This document shows, piece after piece, positions 48,452 through 59,908 of a stretch of DNA of 64,000 bases. The DNA lies in NCBI GenBank assembly GCA_037975125.1, contig CM075860.1, positions 40,151,391 through 40,215,390 of the forward strand, given 5' to 3'. A program made the position numbers and the translations under genes. Source of the DNA: Latrodectus hesperus (Eukaryota; Arthropoda; Arachnida; Araneae; Theridiidae). Below the pieces are notes generated by a model. That model saw nothing but the letters and a program-made list of their open reading frames with translations, was not told the DNA's origin and made no database searches. Each line of letters begins with the position of its first letter. Position 1 is the stretch's first letter.

Positions 48452-49685
48452 TTAATATATATTTCGGAAAAGACTGCTTAATTCATACTTTAAACAGTCT
48501 TTTATGTTTGAGAGGAATTATCCATTCTCATTTAATTTCGAGTTCAATGAAATTGTTAAGAAATGCTTTTCGAAATGGAAAAGATATTTAGAATGTTTGC
48601 AGTACGATTTTTATGCTTTTAAGATATTCCCATTTTAAAATAATCAAGATAATCAAATTCTTTCAACAATAATCCAAAGCAAAATGCAAATAAATAGTTT
48701 TGATGAAAAGCATTTGTCCTCAGTTAATAAATCAAAAACGAAAACGATTCTATGAAACACTTTCTTTTCTTGACAATTATCCATTAATTTTTATCGTAAA
48801 AATGGCGAAAACCATTTGTTTCATCCTTACGTTGAAGACACCGTTTTGGCTTCAACATACCAACCATGAAGAATCTTTATTGATATGTCAAAATTGAAAA
48901 TGGAGCTTTCAAGAAGAATTCTCGTACCTCATAAAATCCGTCACACTTGTCAAAGAAAAAGAACACCCTTTGTTCGACAGAGATCTTCTAAACAGGCGTC
49001 GACGGCACTTGTTCAACGCATTTTAGTGTCAAGGCTGCGGCCGCTGTGTTTGTTTCAGCGGGTCAAATGCTGGAAAATAGTCTTCTTGGGCTCGCGAATC
49101 GTTGGCATGGGCATTTTAATTCTATTTTATTGCTTTATCTGGGTGTCAACGCTTGCTGCATTCTTTTCACGATGTCCTTTCTGTTTCAAAATAGTTTTCA
49201 CCTATTTATTCTATTTACATTTTTTGAAAAAAATGAATCGTTTTGAACATGAATTGTGCTTTTTGTGAAACTGCAACCGAAATATAGAACGCTTTAATTG
49301 TTTGCATTTCTTTTGGTTTTCTGAAAATAAGTGATCCACTTACGAACACGTGACGTTGGAATGAAATATATGATAAAGCAGACACTATAGATTAGCATTT
49401 AAATGCAATTTTTTTAAGTGAATATTTGATATTTTTAACTGTGAATAGCATCTATATTAATTTTGAAGTAGTTTTAATTTGTGTTTATAAAATAGAATAG
49501 TTAACACTAGACATTTTTTTTATTTATCAAGACATCTTTATTTTTAGCTTATTCTTGAATGCAAAATTGATTTTAAAAAAGTTGAAAGTCCTTTCACTAA
49601 CTTGAATTTCACTTATTTTGAGCCCAGAAATGTAATCAATTTTGTTATTCAGTGTTTCAGTTTGACGCTGAATGATCACTTTTTG
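48452..49685. other. Intron, with a small GC-rich patch
   Basis: A GC-richer patch at about 48940-49110 includes GCGGCCGC, which is rare in this DNA. Two overlapping frames (48885-49268 and 49046-49246) cross it, but neither resembles a known protein. Otherwise nothing recognised. Confidence 0.35.
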
Positions 49686-49689
49686 AAAA

Positions 49690-50012
49690 CGAAAGCTTAT
49701 TAGACAGGTAGTTACAGTTTAAAGTGGATTCCAAACCACAAAAAACATCTCAACCCAACGTGGCCGAGCGGGTAGCAGGAATGATTAGCTCTCTAGTCTC
49801 AATTCAAGGTTCGTGATTTTGAATCCCACCTTGTACATGGATGTTCGTAGTGGTTCGGAATCCACTTTGAACTGTAGGACCCAGTCTAATTAAATCTCGT
49901 GTGCAAAAAATAACCGTTGCATCATGACAAACCCAACCCATGGGGGGAATCGAACCCAAGAACTGTTGAACTGGAGTAAAGAACGTTAACCATTCGGCTA
50001 CCAGTTCAGCTT
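49690..50012 (-). repeat. SINE family A (minus) split by another SINE
   Basis: The 3' part (49690-49762, minus-strand 'gtggtttggaatccacttt' and 'taattagc'-like tail) and the head (49938-50012, minus-strand 'ctggtagccgaatggttaacg' and GGGTTCGATTCC) belong to one minus-strand copy, separated by the plus-strand SINE at 49763-49937. Confidence 0.75.
49763..49937 (+). repeat. SINE family A inserted into an older SINE
   Basis: Head 'gccgagcgggtagcaggaatg', a B box with one change (GATTTTGAATCCC), normal body and tail. Flanks 'caacccaacgtg' and 'aacccaacccatg' look like a mutated target duplication within the host SINE. Confidence 0.78.
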
Positions 50013-51066
50013 CGGTTTCGAAGTAATAGGTTAGAAAGTAATAATTGAGGTTATCTTTTTATTTTAGTTGAGTTGGGATATATAAAAATCTTTTTAACCT
50101 TCTAATTTTCTTAATAGAATCTTTTAGTGAAAAGTATGTGACTAACTGAAGCTCAATAAGGTACTTGCTAAATACTAAATGGGCAAAATGGGAGGAACTT
50201 TTATTTTCAAATAAAGTGGCTGAAAAAAAAAACAGATTTGGACTCAATGAACTTTATTATGCGGGCAGGAAGGTAGGTGTTTTTGGCAGAGTAAGCTATT
50301 AGCATATTATAAAAGAAGTGTTCTGAATAAAATATGGATATTCTTAAGAAATCTTCATTTTGTTTTAAAAATCAAACTTTTGAATACTCTAAGCACCAAA
50401 AACAATTCAAATTTATCATTATGTGTAAAGAAAAATATTTTGATTATATATTAATAAAACATGTTTTTTTTTAAAAATGTATATCAAATGTCCAATTTAT
50501 TAAGGCTATATTTTTTCACTCTCAAATTCTATATCAGTCTCAATGTAGCAATATAATTTCATATTTTCAAGTTTTAAACAAATTTTCTATTTACGGTATT
50601 GATGAATTATATTGAATTATAAAAATATCCAATTATATATTAAATCACAGCATGTAAATATTTTTTGACTAATTCTCAACGTTATCACAGATAAAAATTT
50701 TAATGGTTGATAGTCAATGCCGAAATTCATCCTTATTTTAAAATCTCTCTTTATACAATTATACTCAGCTGTTGGATTAACATTTATTTAATATGCTCGA
50801 TTAAAATTTTAAATTAAGCAGCTGAATGGTTCTCAATTTAGCAATTCGTAGGTTGGATTCTCATCTTTAAGTTGTATGTTCTATTAAAAAGGGCTAAGTA
50901 GCTTTCTTTTGAGAAAAGTTGCCCTGAAATATTATCGAAACCAAAACTTTTTCTTCAAAAATCTCAATACAGTTTTACACAACAGTCCTAATATAAGTAG
51001 TTGATAATTTTGTAATATTGATAATAGTACCGCTCTCTTTTCACAAAATGTTTAAGTTTCTGTTCA
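50013..51066. other. Intron, one SINE fragment
   Basis: A family A head fragment at about 50815-50890 ('agcagctgaatggttctc', 'tagcaattcgtaggttgg'); otherwise nothing. Confidence 0.45.
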
Positions 51067-51082
51067 GAGAAAAACGGGAAAT

Positions 51083-51274
51083 GTTATTGTTACTTATGAC
51101 ACTTGGGCAAACCAATCTCACTATGTCGTTGGCTATTGGTTGGTCAGTAGGGTGTGTCTTTCGTTTATAATGATTTTCAGAGCACCATGCAGATGAAAGT
51201 ACAACTTTGCTCTAAACTCATCCGACAGATGGCACCACTAGAGGATCCACTCCCTCAATTTTGACATTGATCTG
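51083..51274 (-). repeat. Chimeric retroposon: tail T1 on a non-tRNA 5' module
   Basis: On the minus strand the first ~60 bases contain 'ctctagtggtgccatctgtc' and no A or B box. At about 51213 it switches to tail T1, the same tail as in 16388-16517. A 16-bp duplication flanks it, gagaaaaacgggaaat (51067-51082) and gagaacaacgggaaat (51275-51290), 15 of 16 identical, so the chimera moved as one unit. Confidence 0.85.
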
Positions 51275-51290
51275 GAGAACAACGGGAAAT

Positions 51291-52458
51291 AAATCCTGCT
51301 ATTATCCTGCTGAGACGAAATGTTAAATAAAATTGAAAAGTTGAAAAATGATATGTATTAGCATTACTATTTGACTTGTTAACCAAAATAATACGAGCTT
51401 TCTTTAACAAAAGGTAAAATATACACTGCTAAAAGCTTTTTAAATATTTTAAAAAGCAGTCCCAATAATTTAACATGAATAAAAGTAATTTAAAAAAAAT
51501 ATAAGGTACTAAGATATCTGAATCAAATCCAAACATTAATTTATATTAAATATGTAAAATTTTAATTTTGTAGGCAGTAATTATAAGAGTAAAATTTAAA
51601 AATGTAAAATTAAAGCAATTTCCCTAAAAAAAAATCAAATTTATCTAAAGTATACGAATTATGTTATTTTCAAAAATAAAATATTAACATCCTTTACGCA
51701 ACAAAATACAATGTACATAGCTTACATTTTTTCTAATATAACACAAATATGACATAATGTAAAGAGTGCAAAATAAGACATTTATAACATTTATTTTGCG
51801 TGGGAGTTTTGTTATATAAAAATGCTCAAATTCATTACTATTAGTAGGAACACGTGTAATAAAATTTCAGATATACCTGGCTATGGCTGAGTAAAGATAC
51901 ATGGAACTAGTTATTTTATAACTGAGCGTTCATCTATTTTACGCTTTTGAAACCTGATAAAATGTGTTATAAATATGTTATGCCAACTTAATGTAATTTT
52001 AAAAGTCAGTTTTGTTAAATGGCAATAAAAATAGTAAGCATTTGATTTTTTCATCATTTGAAAATATAGGGAAAAGCCTTTCAGCTAAGAACTTCAACAA
52101 GGATTTTCGGCTTCCATTTCGTAGTATTTATTATGTTCTGGTAGAATTTACGTTCTAATATGTATCATTTACGTATTATAAGGAAAAGAGAAACTCTAAT
52201 GCATTCACATCACAATATATGTGAATGCAAAACGTATAGGCAACATCCCTCTTCTAATCATGGTGACCAAGTGGTAAGACAATTTGGAGTAGAAGTCATT
52301 GGAAACGACTGAAACATTCTGCGCATCTTTTGAGGTGACTGCTTTCAAACTTTCAGGGTTTTCTCCCTCGCAATATGTAAATAAAATCCACTGTCTGTGA
52401 AAATTTATCTCTTATTTTTAACACCTATCCCGAAAGGCAATAGATGTCAAAAATAAAA
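51291..52458. other. Intron, AT-rich, nothing recognised
   Basis: No element or coding signal identified. Confidence 0.45.
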
Positions 52459-52471
52459 TCATTACTTTTTG

Positions 52472-52855
52472 TTTTCTATGACACTTGGACAAGCCAAGCT
52501 CGCGTTTGCCTTTGGCAGTGCGAATTAAGTCAATAGAGAGCGTCTTTCGTTTGGATCAGAGCACCAAGAAGGTGAAAGTACGACTTTGCTCTTTTTAAGG
52601 TACCTCGTCATTTTGAACCACGGTCAGGTGACGAGGCCACACCTGAGCTGGCACCCTCTCCACATGCATGCCACACCAGCGGCAGGACTTTGGACGTCAC
52701 ACATTAACGTGGGCACGTCCCCAACCCACGGAGTTCCAGCAACCCAGTGAAAGAGAGTACACCGTGGTCACCCTCCCAACCACTGCCCGCGGCAAATGAT
52801 GCTTCACTTTGCTGAGCTTACGGGAAGCGGCGTGAAGCTACTGAGCCATTGGAGC
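52472..52855 (-). repeat. Chimeric retroposon: module M joined to tail T1
   Basis: On the minus strand, module M (52855-52600, same as 32152-31895) is followed at about 52592 by tail T1 (to 52472). Flanked by tcattactttttg (52459-52471) and tcattattttttg (52856-52868), 12 of 13 identical. It lacks the tRNA-like head that precedes M at 32 kb, so it is either 5'-truncated or a separate family. Confidence 0.85.
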
Positions 52856-52880
52856 TCATTATTTTTTGCACTTATATTTA

Positions 52881-53157
52881 CCACCAAGTGGTTGTTGTTG
52901 CACCAGCATACCTAACCCAGATTTGTGCTCTGCCTGTTGGTGGAAGCTGCCGGGTGGAGAATTCGTAATTTAAAAGCAGGAATCAAGCAGAAGACTCCCT
53001 AATGCTTGAGTTGTCGCCCTCAAAGATGTCATTTCACTTGAACATTGCGACCACCATCCTAGGCGATATTTCTGAGCATGACGGATCTTCGGTTAAGCTG
53101 GGATTTGAACTCATTACCTCCCGTAAATGAGAACGACGCATTAATCCACTAAGTGGT
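52881..53157 (-). repeat. SINE family D, minus-strand copy
   Basis: On the minus strand: 'cttagtggattaatgcgtcg', B-box-like GAGTTCAAATCCC, 'accgaagatccgtcatg' and the body with 'gtcttctgcttgattcctg' shared with 26015-26305, ending 'ggtgcaacaacaacc'. Possible duplication ccaccaagtgg / ccactaagtgg, though the second may be part of the head. Confidence 0.75.
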
Positions 53158-54255
53158 GTGGAAACTTTCAAACCGTTGTATAAAAAAGACCAAAATTGCA
53201 CCGAGGACATTCAAGTCCAAAGATCAAGATCAATCACAACCCTTTAATCCATGATAATCCGATTCTTAAAAAATGTTATCCTTTTTTAAACAAAACTTAA
53301 TGAGTCTTTTGAATCTTATCAGCTTTTCCTTTCATGAATCTATGTAAACAAGAAGCTTGAAAATATTACAAATTTTCAATGTTTTTCTATTAAAAATTTC
53401 TAATTTTTGAAACCAATAAAGTTAAAGTAAAAACTTATTGGTGAAACTTATTTTATACAATTAATAAATCAGTTATGATTTATTCATCATTTTTCCACTT
53501 AAAAGTATTAATTATTTTCATAAAAAAGAAAATTTTATATTAGATTGATGCAAACAAAGCACTTAACTATATATGAGAATAGGTTTTCAATTGAGATAAA
53601 TGCGTTTATTTTTTTTCGCTCCTTTTCACACGCTTGTTATTTCAAAACAACCATTAGTTTGATTAAAAGACTTCATGCGTGCTATAACTTGACCATTAAA
53701 TTAATCATAGTAAATTGGAGCATGTTTTCAACTCTGCACGCACTTTTGGAGTGCTATCTAAAATTTTCAAGGAAATATGTTGTAATTTGCGCTCTCTATC
53801 AAACATTTAATGAATTTATATTATGCATTGTTATAGAAAATTGAAAAATGAAAACATCATTAGTTTTATCTTGAGTCAAAGCTAATAAAAACCACGAGTA
53901 TTGGTTTTATGATCGAATATTTTCTAATCGTGTTTTTCCCCGTTAGAGAGACTTAATAGAGTTTATCTACAGTGTTTTCTAAATGGGTGCATAAAGCTTA
54001 TAATTTACATGTTAAATAACACTTAAGATTATTTCGAGATTTTATCTCGTTCCTTAAATTTTAATATGGAAATAATTTATGGAATATTTTTCAGAATTTA
54101 ATAAGATTTGGAGAAATCAGAATTTATATAAAAATAAAACAAAACCTTAATATTTTAAAACTAAAAAAATTAATTATATCTGATTTTAATCGCAAATCTT
54201 TGTATACAGTTTGATCGGAAAATCTGATGAAAATTTTAATGTTACGTACATGTAA
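53158..54255. other. Intron, AT-rich, nothing recognised
   Basis: A 99-codon frame at 53545-53844 has random-looking composition; no element identified. Confidence 0.4.
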
Positions 54256-55642
54256 TACACACACTGCTGACCCCCGTAAATACAATACCCTGAAGGAAAC
54301 ATGCAAACGACATGAAATTTACAACATGCATTAGCGGAGGTGCGGTATGCAAATGATTAGAATTTCAGCGCAGACGCACATCACGCGCGCCTGAGACACT
54401 ACTTCAAAGCGCTATTTAAGGCTTGGAGATTTCGAGAATTTTATGTTCGATAATTGTGATTTTTTTAAAATCAGTTATACCTTGCACAAAGCATCGATCA
54501 TTTTTTTGATCAATTATCCGAGCTCAAAAAAGGAAGGATAGTGGCCTACCGAGATGGTGGATTATCTTTAAGGGAAATTGGTTGTCGTGTTGGATGAAAA
54601 CAAATAACTAATGCGGATATGTGATAGTTGGATGCAGGAGAGTACGACGGACTGATGTGCTTGATTGCATCCACCTCGGTGCACCACTTCACGTGATGGC
54701 AGTCAAATTGTGCGCATGGCAGTGACGAATCGCTCAGCCCCATCACAAACACATTCAGTCTGTAACGCATCGTCCAGTGTCTGCGCGTACCATTCGACGA
54801 CACTTACAGCAGAGTGGTCTGTCCGCAAGACGTCCATTTGCTTCATCTACCCTTGACGACGAATCACAGATATCTCTGCCGCCAATGGTGCGATGAAAGA
54901 AGGATGTGTACGGCAGAATGGAATGAAATTGTCTTTACTGACGAGTAACGCTTGTGTCTGCAACACTATGATGGTCGTATTCGAGTCTGGAGACACCATG
55001 GAGACAGGATGTTGAGCAGCTGCGTTATGCACCACCACACTGGTCGTGCACTGGGTATTATTTTATAGGGCGGTATTGGATATCACTATCGCACTCCTCT
55101 AGTACGCATTGCCGGTACTTTAAACAGCCAGCGCTACATCACCGAGAGTTGGAGCTTGTTGTCTTTCCTTACCTTCAAGACTTGCCCACAGGCATATTTC
55201 AACAGAATAATGCGCGACCACACGTGTCACGAATTGTCCAAAGGTGTCCATCAATCGCCAAATTGAATTGCTTTCCTGGCTGCCTCGCTCTCCGGATCTT
55301 TCGCCAATAGAAAACGTATGATCTATGGTTGCTCAACGATTGACCCAGATTACATTCCCAGCTGCCACACTAGATCAACTTTGGCATCGTGTGGAAGCTG
55401 CTTGGTCTGCTGTACCCCAAGAACACATCCAAAGTCTTTTTGACTCCATGCCGAGGCGTGTGACAGCGGGGATCTCCAACAACGCCAACTATTCTGACCA
55501 CTGACTTTGGCAGGAGCCACACTTTACGGAAACCTATAAATTTAATCATTTGATACTTGGACAACATGTTATCTACAAAATAAATTTTGTAGTGATATTT
55601 TTTGTCTTTCTTTGTGTTGCAATTCGGGTAGACAGCAGTGTA
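54256..55642 (+). mobile_element. Tc1-like transposon, inactive
   Basis: About 1.39 kb bounded by related inverted ends: TACACACACTGCTG at the left and, on the minus strand, TACACTGCTGTCTACCC at the right, with TA at both outer edges as expected for a Tc1/mariner target duplication. The interior is a plus-strand transposase pseudogene. Terminal repeats are diverged by a small slippage. Confidence 0.85.
54490..55504 (+). pseudogene. Tc1-family transposase pseudogene (DDE)
   Basis: The N-terminal helix-turn-helix region is seen as 'AYRDGGLSLREIGCRVG', followed by a stop. 'HLQQSGLSARRP' marks the second DNA-binding part. The catalytic motifs are recognisable but damaged: FTDE followed by a stop (GAC at 54940-54942, TAA at 54946), QQNNARPH where the usual second Asp is Asn (55206-55208), and SPDLSPIENV followed by TGA (Glu at 55310-55312). 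At least two frameshifts separate these blocks. The normal C-terminal stop is at 55502-55504. Length matches the ~340-residue family size. Tc1 transposases cut and paste at TA; this copy cannot. Confidence 0.88.
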
Positions 55643-55950
55643 GACGACTCCATTGTAGAAGAGACTTAATAAATCATAGTTTGTTGTATGGAGATTGAAT
55701 AAAAATAAAAGGAATTGTGTAAAATTTTGATTGCTCAGGGCTTTGCTTAAAATATTATTTGAATGGCGTGCAACAGGTGGTATTTATGCATCGAATTAAT
55801 TTGTTCTTGTTTTAAGTTTATGCATTTATTTTATTTAGAATCATTGTCCTTAATGATGATGCTTTACATTTAAAATATTATCTAAATTCGAATCACTTAA
55901 ATGTCAATTGAAGTCACTAACCTAAATAGAATTTAAAAAATATCTCTCCA
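55643..55950. other. Intron, nothing recognised
   Basis: Short AT-rich spacer between the Tc1 element and SINEs. Confidence 0.45.
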
Positions 55951-56129
55951 TTGTGCTCTCGGTTCAACGAGCTCATATCTTGAGCGCTCTTGTCCTCGGT
56001 TCAACAATTTGTGGTTTGAATCCCACTTAGTGCTAATGTTTGTAGTAGTTCAAAATCTAATTTAAAATGTAGTTCACGGTCTAATTAGTACTCGTGTGCA
56101 AAAAATGACAGTTCAACGACGAACCAAAC
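55951..56129 (+). repeat. SINE family A, diverged copy
   Basis: 'gagcgctcttgtcctcggtt', a B box with a deletion, body 'gtttgtagtagttcaaaatc' and tail 'aaaaaatgacagttcaacg'. Confidence 0.7.
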
Positions 56130-56280
56130 TATTGTTCGGTTCGATAGTTCGTTGGTTCGAAGCCCACCTTGGGCTTCGATTCTTTTACTGACTCGTAAAT
56201 CACTCTAAACCGTATATCCCAGTCTAATTAGCCTTCTCGCCCAAACATTGACAGTTGAGCCCCAAAGAAATCAACCAACC
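56130..56280 (+). repeat. SINE family A, second copy in tandem
   Basis: Starts within the head ('ttcggttcgatagttcg', B box GGTTCGAAGCCC), with body and a 'gacagttgagccccaaag' tail. Directly follows the previous copy in the same orientation. Confidence 0.7.
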
Positions 56281-57059
56281 AACTGGTCAGAAACAGAACG
56301 TCACCATATACTCTGACTTTTGACCAATGGTTTATATTTTACTCTAATTTAAATATTTTCTGAACAATAACTACATTCAACAATATGATAAGTAGTCTCT
56401 AAATTATTATATCAATTTCGCATTTATTTGATTTTCTAGGCTTATTCAACGTGTTCATCTTCGGGTTTTGAACATTTCTTTTGATTGGGGCTCAAAAGTC
56501 ATTTTTGACTCACAAGGGTTAAACAGCGGCTTACTGTTTATAAAATGAATTCCTAACAATTCAAAACATCCAAGCTTGAGGTAGGAATCGAACTGTTGAA
56601 CCGAAGACATTCACGAACAAACTTTAAAACCGAAGGCCACACCACTAACCATTTTACTGATACTGCTTGGTTACACTATTTTTCGAACACCAGAATGACT
56701 CCTACACTATTAAGGTACCGTGGACACTTTTTTCGAATAAGATTATACGAATGATGTAAAAAGAATTTATTAAATTCAATATATTGGGATAAAATGCGTG
56801 AAATTTTTTATCGATTAGATGTCACAACATTCCAAATGTACGAGCTGAGAATATTTTTAGAAGAAATAAAGAGCTTAAGTTGCAAACTTAATTTTATTTG
56901 TTTTGGAACTAACTTATTTATAATTGCATCTTTTGGTTTTATTTTAATTCATATTTTCATTTGCAACTCAAATATTACTAAGCAAACCGTCCATATGTAT
57001 CTTAAATAATGAAGAGTTGGCTTAACTTCACTAAAAGTCGCTTCTAAAATTAAAGTAAC
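56281..57059. other. Intron, one minus-strand SINE fragment
   Basis: A minus-strand family A head and B box at about 56570-56660 (GTTCGATTCC region and 'aaaatggttagtggtg'); otherwise nothing. Confidence 0.45.
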
Positions 57060-57290
57060 TTTCCCAAGTGAGTAACACTCGATTACAACTAATCTTCCCA
57101 GCTTTTCTGTGGTACCTGACTTTTCACGGTACGTCAGACGAAACCCTTCTTGAGACAAGGAAAAATTTAGCCATTTTGTTTAACTTACGCATGCGCATCA
57201 GCCCGTATCTCCCAGGGAACAGAAGTTCAAGGGCCTTTCTAACGGGAAATGCCTTTTTTTGCAACGAAACGAAAATTTGAGGAAGCAATT
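57060..57290. other. GC-richer island in the intron
   Basis: Mixed-composition block with 'ttacgcatgcgcatcagcccg' type sequence and short frames on both strands that I do not recognise. Candidate regulatory DNA. Confidence 0.3.
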
Positions 57291-57618
57291 AGCAACCATC
57301 TGAATGGTATACAAAGTTCTTTGCTAATTTTGTTTTGGCTTTCATTGGATGCTTCAATAGTTAAAGTAATCGAAATGCACCAACAAAACAATGATTCAGT
57401 TTTAAAAAAAATGTCTTGTAACTGTGTGGTCAACACTCTGACCTATTCTCGACATTTATTCATGGATTCGATTTTGAACTCAAGATATTAAGTTCGAAAA
57501 TTTTAGACAGTTTGTCCTCCAGTAAGTTCTGATGATTTAAACCATTAGATAACTTTAAAAATTCAATTCAAAACTAGATTTTCTAGCTATTTAACGAAGT
57601 ACAAAGACAAAGAAAGTA

Positions 57619-58395
57619 CAGGGTGATCTTTTTTTAAAGTGAGAGCGTCCTGTAGCGAGATCTAATATAGCCGAAATGACACCAAACTTGGTATTTAGAC
57701 TAATCAAAACATGGGGGAAAAATTGCGTAAAAAATTTTTTTAGTTCAAAAGTCCACGCTAGGGCATTTTGTGGCGCTGCTGTAGTTTACAATAACGAGAA
57801 TAAGCATAAAATACAGGTATCAAAGCAAAATGCAAATGTTGTTCGATGACAGTGCCAGTAATAGGGTCTATAAAAGCAAGTAGTAGACAGCTCCGACAAA
57901 TAATCTCAGCTGAAGTAAACGAGCTCCAGTGGCCATGCCTCTCACGTTAGTGGAACATGCGTTTATGTTGGTGGTGTATCAAATTTGTCTATTCTAAAGG
58001 ACAACATAACAAAGACAGTGCGGAATATTCCTCGTGACAAACTACGTTCGGCTGTGGGGAACGTTGTACGCAGAATGCACGGTGTTATTTCTGAGAACGG
58101 TGCTCACATGGAATGTGGTCCAATTCCTCACTGGGGAAGTTAATGTAATAAATAAACATTAATAATTTAACTGTACGATTGATATGTGTCAGTATTTTTC
58201 TTTCTTTTCTCACATTTTATACAATGTAAAGCGCCACAAAATACCCTAGCGGCGATTTTTGGAACTAAAATTTTTTTCACAATCTTTTTTCCCGTGTCTT
58301 GATTAGTCTGAATACCAAGTTTGGTGCCGTTCTGGCTACATTAGATCACGCTACAGGGCGCTCCAAACACTGTCACTTTAAAAAAGATCACCCTG
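57619..58395 (+). mobile_element. Internally deleted TA-flanked DNA transposon
   Basis: A 777-bp element with ends CAGGGTGATCTTTTTT on both strands and ~170-bp subterminal inverted repeats (57619-57790 and 58225-58395), flanked by TA on each side. The target-site pattern fits the IS630-Tc1-mariner group. Inside remain only the first 20 codons and last 42 codons of a transposase gene (next entry), so it is a deletion derivative needing an autonomous partner. Confidence 0.88.
57935..58143 (+). pseudogene. Transposase remnant: N-terminus fused to C-terminus by deletion
   Basis: 57935-57994 encodes MPLTLVEHAFMLVVYQICLF, a start resembling the DUF4817-type helix-turn-helix seen at the N-terminus of many arthropod transposases. 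From 58015, in another frame, 42 codons ('TVRNIPRDKLRSAV...', ending at TAA 58141-58143) look like the C-terminus of the same transposase type. The catalytic middle is missing and the junction at about 57990-58014 is out of frame. Family assignment is from memory of the motif. Confidence 0.7.
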
Positions 58396-58820
58396 TACTT
58401 GTTCTTCAAAGTACAGGTTTTTCCACAAAGTACTCTTAAGTAAGAAACAAATTTGTCTTGCTTTTACCTCTGTGAACTTGCGTTTCACCATCTTTTTTTA
58501 TAATTGAAATTTAACACTTTACTTTTGATTTTCTGTGTGGATTCTCTTAACCTTTCGTTCAGCGCAAATGTCCTCTTTTGGATTTTGTGCCAGAAAAAGA
58601 CACTTCTACAAGATATTTGTTTTTCCACAAGGTATTTATATAAGAAAATTAATCAATTTTTATCATTTTATAATTCCAAAATAAATATGGTTAAAATTTC
58701 TTATCAGATTACAAAGCTCAAAATTGTACATTAAATAAATTATAATCCAATGAGGAAATGCGTATGTATAGCTTTCCGAGAGAAATTTATTCAAAAATTT
58801 ATGTGTCTGACAGCTATAGT

Positions 58821-58995
58821 GCCAAGCTGGCTGCTGAATAGTTGCCACTCTGACTTTTGGTTAAACAGTTCGTGCGTTCGATTCCCATGTTGAACGTTGG
58901 TGTTTGCAGTGGTTCGGGATCTATTTTGAACTGGTAATCCTGATTTATTTAATCATCGTATGCAAAATCCAACCGTTTAACAACACAAACTTACG
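58821..58995 (+). repeat. SINE family A, diverged copy
   Basis: Head 'gccaagctggctgctgaata', B box CGTTCGATTCCC, body 'gtttgcagtggttcgggatc' and an eroded tail. Confidence 0.72.
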
Positions 58996-59019
58996 AAACC
59001 TGACATCCACTCTGTAAAT

Positions 59020-59140
59020 GCCAAGTTAACAACTGAGTGAAGCGCTCTGGCTATCAGTTTAACAGCTCATGGGTTCGATTCTCACTTTTGATCTGAATAT
59101 TTGAAATGGTTTGGATTTCCTTTTAAACTAAATTCTGTTA
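59020..59140 (+). repeat. SINE family A, truncated copy
   Basis: Head 'gccaagttaacaactgagtg', B box GGGTTCGATTCTC and part of the body, in tandem with the previous copy. Confidence 0.65.
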
Positions 59141-59840
59141 TCAACTGTCGCGTATTTAAATATGAAAATTAATTATTAATAAATCCGAAAGTAAAATCAA
59201 TTCTGTTAAGTAGCCTATATTCCACCACATTTTTTCATGATGTAAAATTTTATATTGTTCATTTTAGTATATTATATAATTTGCTCATTTTCGCGTGCGA
59301 TATTCATACTTTTTAAATAAATTCTTACATTGTTCTATGAAAATATATTTGTGCACAAAATTTGTTCACAAATAATTTATACTGCGTCGAAATTTTTCTT
59401 AAATGATTTTTTTTTTTTTTGCCGCTACTGTGTGATAAAATTACTAAATATAGAATTTAAAATGAAAGTATGTATTGTGATGTTAATTCAAAAGCTGTGT
59501 TTCAACAATGTTAAAAGTATAAATAACAATTGATTCAAGTGAACAAAGATTTAAAAAATTGTGAGAAATTTTTCCGACCTTTTCTTATAGACATAGTGTA
59601 TTGAAAATTAAAATTTTCAGCTATAATTATGCCATTTTTGAAATTATAATTTTGTAATAGTTCTAAAAGTTTCGATAAATATAAAAAATTAAGGAAATAC
59701 ATAAAAATTGTCTTCAAAATATTTCCGATATTTTTTTTTCAAAATCTGGAACATTTTCACCATTTTAAACATTTATTAATATGCTTCTTATGTATTTCTT
59801 TTTCGCTTGTAAAATATATTTTAAAAAATATAAACAAGAA

Positions 59841-59908
59841 ATTTATATTCAATGAATTAATATATAATTTATATAAAATATATATATATTAATTCATTGA
59901 ATATAAAT
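59841..59908. repeat. Perfect 26-bp inverted repeat
   Basis: Arms 59841-59866 and 59883-59908 are exact reverse complements with a 16-base AT-only spacer. Both contain TTCAATGAATTAATA or its complement, so the pairing is more than simple TA alternation. Confidence 0.85.

Noticed and set aside
48885..49268. 127-codon frame crossing a GC-rich patch
   Set aside because: No recognisable domain, and an overlapping frame in another phase is equally open. Kept only as a composition note.
54546..55567. Minus-strand frames in the 54.5-55.6 kb region
   Set aside because: Antisense shadows of the Tc1 transposase pseudogene.
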